In this document: positions 58,039 through 64,000 of the stretch, piece by piece
Layout of the letters: every line of letters begins with the position of its first letter
How positions within the stretch are numbered: position 1 is the first letter of the stretch
Source: Ailanthus altissimus
Taxonomy: Eukaryota; Streptophyta; Magnoliopsida; Sapindales; Simaroubaceae
Assembly (NCBI GenBank): GCA_946807835.1
Contig: OX327705.1
Location: 19,870,501-19,934,500 of the forward strand
Length of the DNA: 64,000 nt
Reading direction: 5' to 3'
The notes under the pieces: model-generated
Database searches by the model: none
Seen by the model: only the letters and a program-made list of their open reading frames with translations
Told to the model about the DNA's origin: nothing
Program-made: the position numbers and the translations under genes

Positions 58039-58056
58039 TGGTGCCATTGTTAGGGA
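58039..58056 (+). other. Primer-binding site of the gypsy element
   Basis: tggtgccattgttaggga resembles TGGCGCCGTTGCCGGGGA, the tRNA-Asp-type site common in Athila/Tat elements, with several C-to-T and G-to-A differences. The pattern of changes fits deamination of methylated cytosines on both strands in a silenced element (inference). Confidence 0.7.
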
Positions 58057-58299
58057 TAATTATCTACTTTTTCGCCATTATTAATATCAACTTTTCTAGT
58101 TTTTACTTCAGATTTTATTTTATTTTATTTTATTTTAGTTTTACTTACTTTTTTTCAAGGTACATGCGAAGATCGAAAGTAAAGGCATGATTATATTTGA
58201 TTCGAAAATTGAAAGAACTTTAAAAAAAAAATTAGAAGAGAACGAAATCAAGTCAACATCTTAGAAGATTAAGTACCAATTGCTCCCAACAATGAAGCA

Positions 58300-59600
58300 A
58301 GACTACTAAAGGAATATGTTGTTCCCTTAGTCAATAGAATCCATTCAAGCATTCAAAGATTAACTGTTCATGTTAACAACTTCAAAATTAAAGCCAAGCA
58401 TGATTCAAATGCTCAAGGATTCAGTGTAATTTAGTGGACTACCCAATGATGATCCAAATATGCACATCATCAACTTCTTGGAGATATGTGACACATTCAA
58501 GTACAATGGGGTATTCGATAATGCAATCTGACTAAGATTGTTTCCTTTTTTCTTGAGAGACAAAGCAAAGAACTGGCTACTATCACTTTCATTTGGATCC
58601 ATAGCTACATAGGATGATCTTGCACAAAAGTTCATTGTCAAATTCTTCCACTTGTTAAAACTGCCAAGATGAAGAACGATATTACATCATTTTTACAACT
58701 AGATGGAGAATCTTTTTATGAAACATAAGACAGATACAAAGATATGTAAAGAAAATGTCCTCATCATGGAGTCCTAAAGTAGTTGCTTGTACAAACATTC
58801 TATAATGAATTAGCCAATCAATTTAGAATAATAGTAAATGCTGCAGCCGGAGGAGCACTCATGAACAAATCTATCGATGAAGCGTATGATCTACTAAATG
58901 AGATGGCATTCAATGCCTATTAATGGCCCACCGAAAGGTCAACCACAAGAAAGATCGTTGGATTACATAAAGTAGACACATTGACCATATTATCTGCCCA
59001 AGTCAACCTTTTGACCAAACAATTAAGCAACTTGAGAGTTAATGCTGTCAAGAGTCAGCCAATCACTTGTGATTTCTGTAAAGACAACCATGCTAATGGG
59101 CAATGCATGGAAACAGCACAATATATAGGAAACTTCTATTGCAATAATCCCAATTCAAATTTTTATAATTCTGGATGGAGAAATCACCCCAACTTCTCAT
59201 GGAGCAACAATAATCAAAGATAGCATTCTAAAGCTCTTCCTGGCTTCCAATTGCAAACACAGCAAGAGAAAAAGACAGACTTAGAATACATGTTCTTACA
59301 ATACATAAAGAAAACGGATGCACTTTTTCAAAGTCAAGCAATTTTATTTAGAGCCTTGGAGAATCAAGTAGGACAACTTATTACAGAAATGAATAATCGC
59401 CTTTAAGGAACCCTACCAATCAACACTGAAGTCAATCCCAAAGAAAATGCAGAGCAGTGCCAAGCCGTCTCCTTAAGAAGTGGTAAAATCTTACATGACA
59501 ACACACCTCAATCACAGCTTTCAAAGATGAAGAAAAAGGAAAAAACAACAGTGGTCTAGCAAGATGACGTGCAACTATATAGACCACCTATACCATTTTC
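58300..59600 (+). pseudogene. Gypsy gag
   Basis: Frames with several stops show [47 protein letters not shown] and DDLAQKFIVKFF, the order of the retrotransposon gag domain in Athila/Tat elements. Further on, NELANQFR, AAAGGALMNKSIDEAYDLL, and a CX2CX3HX4C knuckle CDFCKDNHANGQC (ORF 58981-59223) followed by GWRNHPNFSWSNN. Stops include those in WTTQ, in AI-stop-LRL and after NNNQR. The gene is inactive. Confidence 0.75.
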
Positions 59601-59871
59601 TCATAGATTACAATAACTAAGAAGTCAAGAGAAAAGTGTCAAAACACAAACTTATAGAAACTGGTATTCAAGTACAAGAACAAAAAAGTGAAAATATAAC
59701 AGAAGATGCCAACAGTGACCGACAGAAGCAACCCATACAGTCAATCCACTCCTCCTCCACCATTTCCTCAGAAGCTACAAAAGAAGAAATAAATAAGCAA
59801 TTTTTTTTTAACTTTTTTGATATTTTTAAGAAATACATATTAATCTTCTTTTTACAGATACACTGGAGCAA

Positions 59872-60570
59872 ATGTTGAGCTATATGAGATTCATGAAGGA
59901 TATCTTATCAAAGAAGAGAAGAATAGATGACTTCGAGACTGTGGCCCTAACAAAGGAGTATATTGCCTTTTTTCTAAAGAAGCTACCTCCAAAACTTAAA
60001 GATCCCGAGAGTTTCACCATACCATGCTCAATTGCAAATTACGATTTTAGGAAAACACTTTGTGATTTAGGAGCTAGCATTAATCTTATACCATTGTTCG
60101 TGTATAAAAAATTAGGACTGAGAGAAGCCAAACTAAAAAATGTCATACTTCAACTAGCGGATCGTTCTCTTACCTATCCTAAGAGAGTCATTGAAGATGT
60201 GCTAGTTAAAGTTGATAAATTCATATTTCCTATCAATTTCATTATTTTGGACATAGAAAAAAACAAAGAGATTTCTATCATCCTTGAAAGACCCTTTCTA
60301 GCCATTATAAGAACAATCATTGATGTGCAAAAATGGGAGTTGACCATGAAGGTACAAGAGGACAAAGTCACTTTCAAGGTCTTCAAGGAGATTAAGTTAT
60401 TGATTGAAAATGAAGATTGTTTTTGCATTAATGTATTACACCCAAATGCCAAACAATCCAAAGATATGGAGACATTGGATCCTCACATTCAAAAAAGGGC
60501 ATTGAAGTATAGGAAGGCAAGAAAGAAGAAGAAAGAGCAGCACCTCAATGAAACAAGCAAAGAGAAATGA
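59872..60570 (+). pseudogene. Gypsy aspartic protease region
   Basis: 232 codons open. It begins with the linker FMKDILSKKRRIDDFETVALT and LPPKLKDPESFTIPC, then the protease core TLCDLGASINLIP with its catalytic Asp, LQLADRSLTYPKRVIEDVLV, FIILDIEK and IILERPFL. The N-terminal part of the same protein lies upstream in 59636-59870 in a different frame, so a frameshift near 59840-59870 separates gag from protease. The ORF ends in a Lys-rich tail and no RT follows. Confidence 0.8.
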
Positions 60571-60771
60571 AAGGAAGAACCATATCTCCAGTCTAAGATT
60601 AAAGTCTTTCTAGAGAGACACAAGGAGAATGCAACAAAAGATACTGCCTGGGGTTTTATAGCAAAAATATGGAAGCCGAAAAAGAAGATATCCAATAAGA
60701 TCACTTACATAAATGCTTTCATCAGCACCTTTAACCACTACAAGAGAATAAAAAGCCTTGTAATTGATGTT
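60571..60771 (+). other. Gypsy sequence between the protease and the insertion
   Basis: Short decayed stretch after the protease stop; frames include KWKPKKKIS-like residues that I do not recognise. The RT that normally follows is missing. Confidence 0.3.
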
Positions 60772-62085
60772 ATACTAGTTAAGCGCAAGTGCATGTTATC
60801 GTATCAAGTAATATAGGATTTAAAGTCCAAGTATCAATCTTACAGGAATTATACAATCTAATTTTATAAATGAAGTACTAAAATTGTACCTACTTAACTT
60901 TTATTCAAAAAATTATAATTTGTAATTTAATTAACTAATTTAACTCTATCAATTAAACTAAACAAAAATAAAGGGTAGATTTCATAAATAAAGATAATCT
61001 AGGATTTGGCTTGTCCCCTAGTATTTCATTAGATTTATTAACCTTTTAGTTAATCAATTAATACCAATGGATTGGCTTTGAGACTAATCTCTTCACAAGC
61101 CTCTGTCGATGGTCAAGTGACTATATTACATAGTTTAACAATCACATATATGTCTATGGTAATCAAATCAGAATGTAATTCATTAAGATCAAGTCTAAAT
61201 TATACCATACATGCCACATAGGCATATGTCTATCTTAGGTGGAACTCATAGTTATCATATGATCATACATCAAACTATCCTAGGCTAAACACATGAATCA
61301 CTCCATCGAGTTTATTATAGTTCCTCAATCATTCAAAATATTGATCAGGTATAATGAATACATTAAACACAAGATAGAATGAATCAATTGAATGTATCAA
61401 GATCATAAACTAAAAATTCACGCAATTTAAATCCATACTAAGGTTACATAGTCTCACCCTAGATGGACAATTTAGCCTATCACAAAATCAAAAGTATCTA
61501 ACCAATTCATAAAAATCAACAAGAACATAATGATAAAGAAAGAGAAGAAAAACTAATTAAAGTGACTCCTTGATGTGCTTCTTGATCAATATTGACTTGA
61601 AACTTGAATCTTGATCTTACTTCTTCAATCTTTGATTTTGATCTTTATTTTTGTGTTGTGAATTCTCTCTCTAAGTTTTTGCCTCTTTTATTTTTCTCTC
61701 CTTCTCTTTTAGTTAGGGTTTTTGGTATTTTATTTATAGGTTTATGTATTCAAATTACTGTTTACGAGTTAGTGTAGAAAAATATTGTTCACCTCTACTG
61801 TTCACGCGCTGCGACACTGAGATACTATTTCGGGCGCTGTGGTGCTTATTTTTAGGCATTGGATACTGTAGTAGATCATTGTAGCTCAATACTGTAGCTG
61901 TATTATAGCAATTTGATGGTTTTGGCTTATTTTCATTAGCGTTTCGACCCTATTTACTCCATTGACTTCAAACTTACAAAAATAATAATAAAATGCATAA
62001 AAAGCCAAATAATCTTAATGTTTATAAACAAATATTAAGTTTGGAAGATAGAAATATTAAACTTAATGAACTCTTATTATCCTGT
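60772..62085 (-). mobile_element. LTR-like insertion inside the gypsy element
   Basis: Starts tgttatactagttaagcgc; the following words gcaagtgcatgttatcg and taagtcc-type/cacaggaat-like strings recur in plant LTR sequences that I know of. Read on the minus strand there is a TATA-like ctataaata at about 61732-61740, and a GC-rich cluster (cacgcgctgcgacac, gggcgctgtggtgc) at 61806-61850 upstream of it, next to repeated tactgt(a/t)-type words. The right edge is approximate. It may be a solo LTR. No coding sequence. Confidence 0.4.
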
Positions 62086-64000
62086 CAAGTTAACGATGCT
62101 AAATCAAGCGCTTCTTGAGAGGCAACCCAAGTAATTTTATTTTTATGTTGATTTAATTTTCATTTGATTACTTTATTTTATTTTATTTTTAGGAATAAAT
62201 CAACAAGTCAAACACTCAGGAAAGACAGCATGGGCATTTGCAAGTATTGAGAGCAAAGGACCATATTCATACAACAACGTTGCATAACTTACATTTCATT
62301 AACCAGGGAAGTCTCTTACTCTTAATTCTTTATTTTTTGACATTAGGAACAATGTCTAATTTAAGTTTGGGGGTAGTAAACACTTGTGTTTTTTTTGTTA
62401 CATAATTTGAGTGATTGTTCTTATGGGTTAATTTTTGTTTTTAGTTAATTGGTTTTTTGTTAGGTTTTTTAAGATGATTATTAGTTTATGATAATAAATA
62501 AAAAACATGGCTGAATTTATTTTTCATAAATTCCTAGGGAATGATAGATACTTGAGACAATTTTTATTGTTTAAGTTTATAAACAAGTTCGACCTTATTT
62601 ATAATCACTATTTTTGAGCACTTTATAAGTATGAATAGTTATAACTATTACTTAGAGATACTTATGCTTTAGAGAGTACAACACAGTCTTGAAGATTGAT
62701 ACTCTAAAATTTGTCTTTAATTACTACTTAAGGCAAAAATCTAGGAAACACATAAATAGAAAAATGACATTACGCCATCTTTGGACCAATTGAGCCTTTC
62801 TAGCCTACCTTAATTATATATTTATCCCTAGTACCTTATTGTTTAGCCTAATGATATATTTTTCGTGTTTAACTACATTACAAACCCAAGACTTAAAGTT
62901 TATTTATCTAGAAATTTACTTGTAACACCATAAACCTTATATTTTCTTAGAAATATTCTTGAAAGGAAAAGATTATAGTGATATAAGAAAAATAAATTTG
63001 GGTAGTACTTGTCAATCTAAGTTTAGGGGTACTAAAAAAAAAATTACCTTAGTTTAAGAAAAAGAAGAAATTCTTTGCAAAACAAAGGTTGAAAAGAAAG
63101 ATGGAAAACACAATAAATTTAAGGGAAGAGATAATATCAGAAAAAGAAAGATCAAGAGATTTCTAGGTAAAGTCTAAGTGTTCTTGGTGTGACTTAACCT
63201 AAATTGTTTACCATTTTATCCCACCTTGACTCTAGCCTTATGTTATAAGCTAAATAAAGCCCTAAATAGATCCCTAGACATATGATTTTCTACATTAGTA
63301 GAGAGTAATAATAAAGATAAGCCTATGAAAGTGTAATTATACAAATCAAATACCGAGATATCATTTTTCATGTACAAACTAAAGTATAAAGTAAATCAAA
63401 GTATGATTTTAGCTATTGCTTGCTGCTTGCGCACACACACGGTGATTATCTTTGAGGAAGAATAAGGGACTAAAAAGAGATAATTAAGATTGTTAATAGT
63501 TATTTATTTACCTTAAGGATTTGTGCCATTTAAACAGCTTTTTGAGAATATCATTTTGATTATCTTACTAACCTAAGCATATCTTATTTTATTTTCTTTA
63601 TTTTTTTTATTTGAGTCAAGTATAACCCTTTGTTTCTCTCTTGATTTTTATTTAATGTAATTTATAATTTATGGTAAAAAAAAGTAAAAAAAAATTAGAT
63701 TGTAAAGAAAATAATAGAAAAATTGGTAGATTATACTATAAATGATTAAAACTAGGTGAAATAAAAAAATTTCAACTAGAAATTACCAAAAATAGAGGTT
63801 TCTAAAATTTGTGGCTGCCAAACAAATTTCGTGTGCCATGGAAACATGTCCAATTCAAGTGGCATGGGAAATGCATCCAATATGTGCATCGAGCACGAGG
63901 GCACCCAATATGTGCATCGTGCATGTGGCACGACATGTGGCCTTTAAAATTAAAATAAATATTTTTTAGTTTTGAATTAAAATAAATAAATAAATAATTA
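62086..64000 (+). other. 3' internal part of the gypsy element and unresolved DNA to the window end
   Basis: Contains gcttcttgagaggcaaccc (62110s) and aatttaagtttgggggtag (62357-62375), strings typical of the region downstream of pol in Athila/Tat elements, with a similar aagtttaggggtac near 63021. At 63877-63891 and 63905-63919 the 15-mer ccaatatgtgcatcg is repeated within a GC-richer cluster (63830-63950). No ORF of interest. Whether the cluster belongs to a 3' LTR cannot be decided without the next bases. Confidence 0.4.

Larger units (their letters stand above)
56860..64000 (+). mobile_element. Decayed Athila/Tat-like Ty3/gypsy element, running off the window
   Basis: 5' LTR ending at 58032, a PBS at 58039-58056, gag at about 58300-59600, protease at 59872-60570, an LTR-like insertion (about 60772-62085) and a 3' internal region from about 62086 with the cttgagaggcaacccaag and acaatgtctaatttaagtttggggg strings that I know from Athila/Tat-type elements. 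RT, RNase H and integrase are absent, so it is non-autonomous. The 3' LTR is not identified before the window ends. Confidence 0.75.

Noticed and set aside
1..64000. Organelle or bacterial insertion
   Set aside because: No rRNA, plastid or mitochondrial genes, operons or ribosome binding sites were seen; the introns and elements are nuclear plant type.

Overview
The window looks like nuclear DNA of a dicot plant. It is very AT-rich. Genes contain GT-AG introns, and the recognisable families are plant ones: non-specific phospholipase C (NPC), an ATL-type RING-H2 ubiquitin ligase, Ty1/copia and Athila/Tat-type Ty3/gypsy LTR retrotransposons with plant primer-binding sites, SINE-like heads and many short AT-rich inverted-repeat elements. 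I cannot name the species. There are no operons, CRISPR arrays or rRNA genes, and I found no convincing tRNA gene.

Layout. 1-2283: a tandem ~0.7 kb duplication and 3' flank. 2284-17790: two head-to-tail NPC4-like genes on the minus strand (A 2284-6697, B 13485-17681). Their coding exons are 644/410/171/341 and 644/410/171/338 nt, so they are a recent tandem duplication. The ~6.8 kb between them holds MITEs, a perfect 19-bp hairpin and a decayed copia element. 18001-27967: two copia elements on the minus strand, one heavily decayed and one nearly complete but inactivated. 29783-30769: a short TRIM-like element. 33239-38946: a plus-strand copia element with a 1-kb solo LTR inserted in its gag and an RT deletion. 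38947-46100: gene debris, another copia RT/RNase H fragment, paired MITEs and a minisatellite. 47683-48753: an intact, intronless ATL51/52-like RING-H2 gene. 49869-53514: the decayed C-terminal half of a multi-exon plant gene. 53522-54610: a two-exon gene for a ~152-aa membrane protein. 55249-56448: a foldback element. About 56860-64000: an Athila/Tat-like gypsy element that keeps gag and protease but lacks RT and integrase.

Four loci look functional: NPC-A, NPC-B, the ATL gene and, less surely, the membrane-protein gene. The NPC pair would hydrolyse membrane phospholipids to diacylglycerol. The ATL protein would be a membrane-anchored E3 ubiquitin ligase. Nothing in the sequence links these jobs; they are neighbours in a transposon-rich stretch.

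The most unusual signal is shared by LTRs of several different families. A cluster of GC-rich, near-palindromic units (best copy ccagcgccgcggcgctgg, a perfect 18-bp palindrome at 27725-27742) sits about 115 bp upstream of the LTR TATA box. It occurs in the copia LTRs at 22419, 27243 and 12307, in the solo LTR at 34171, and in looser form in the gypsy LTR near 56880 and the LTR-like insert near 61810. This looks like a recurrent promoter module carried, exchanged or convergently gained by unrelated retrotransposons.
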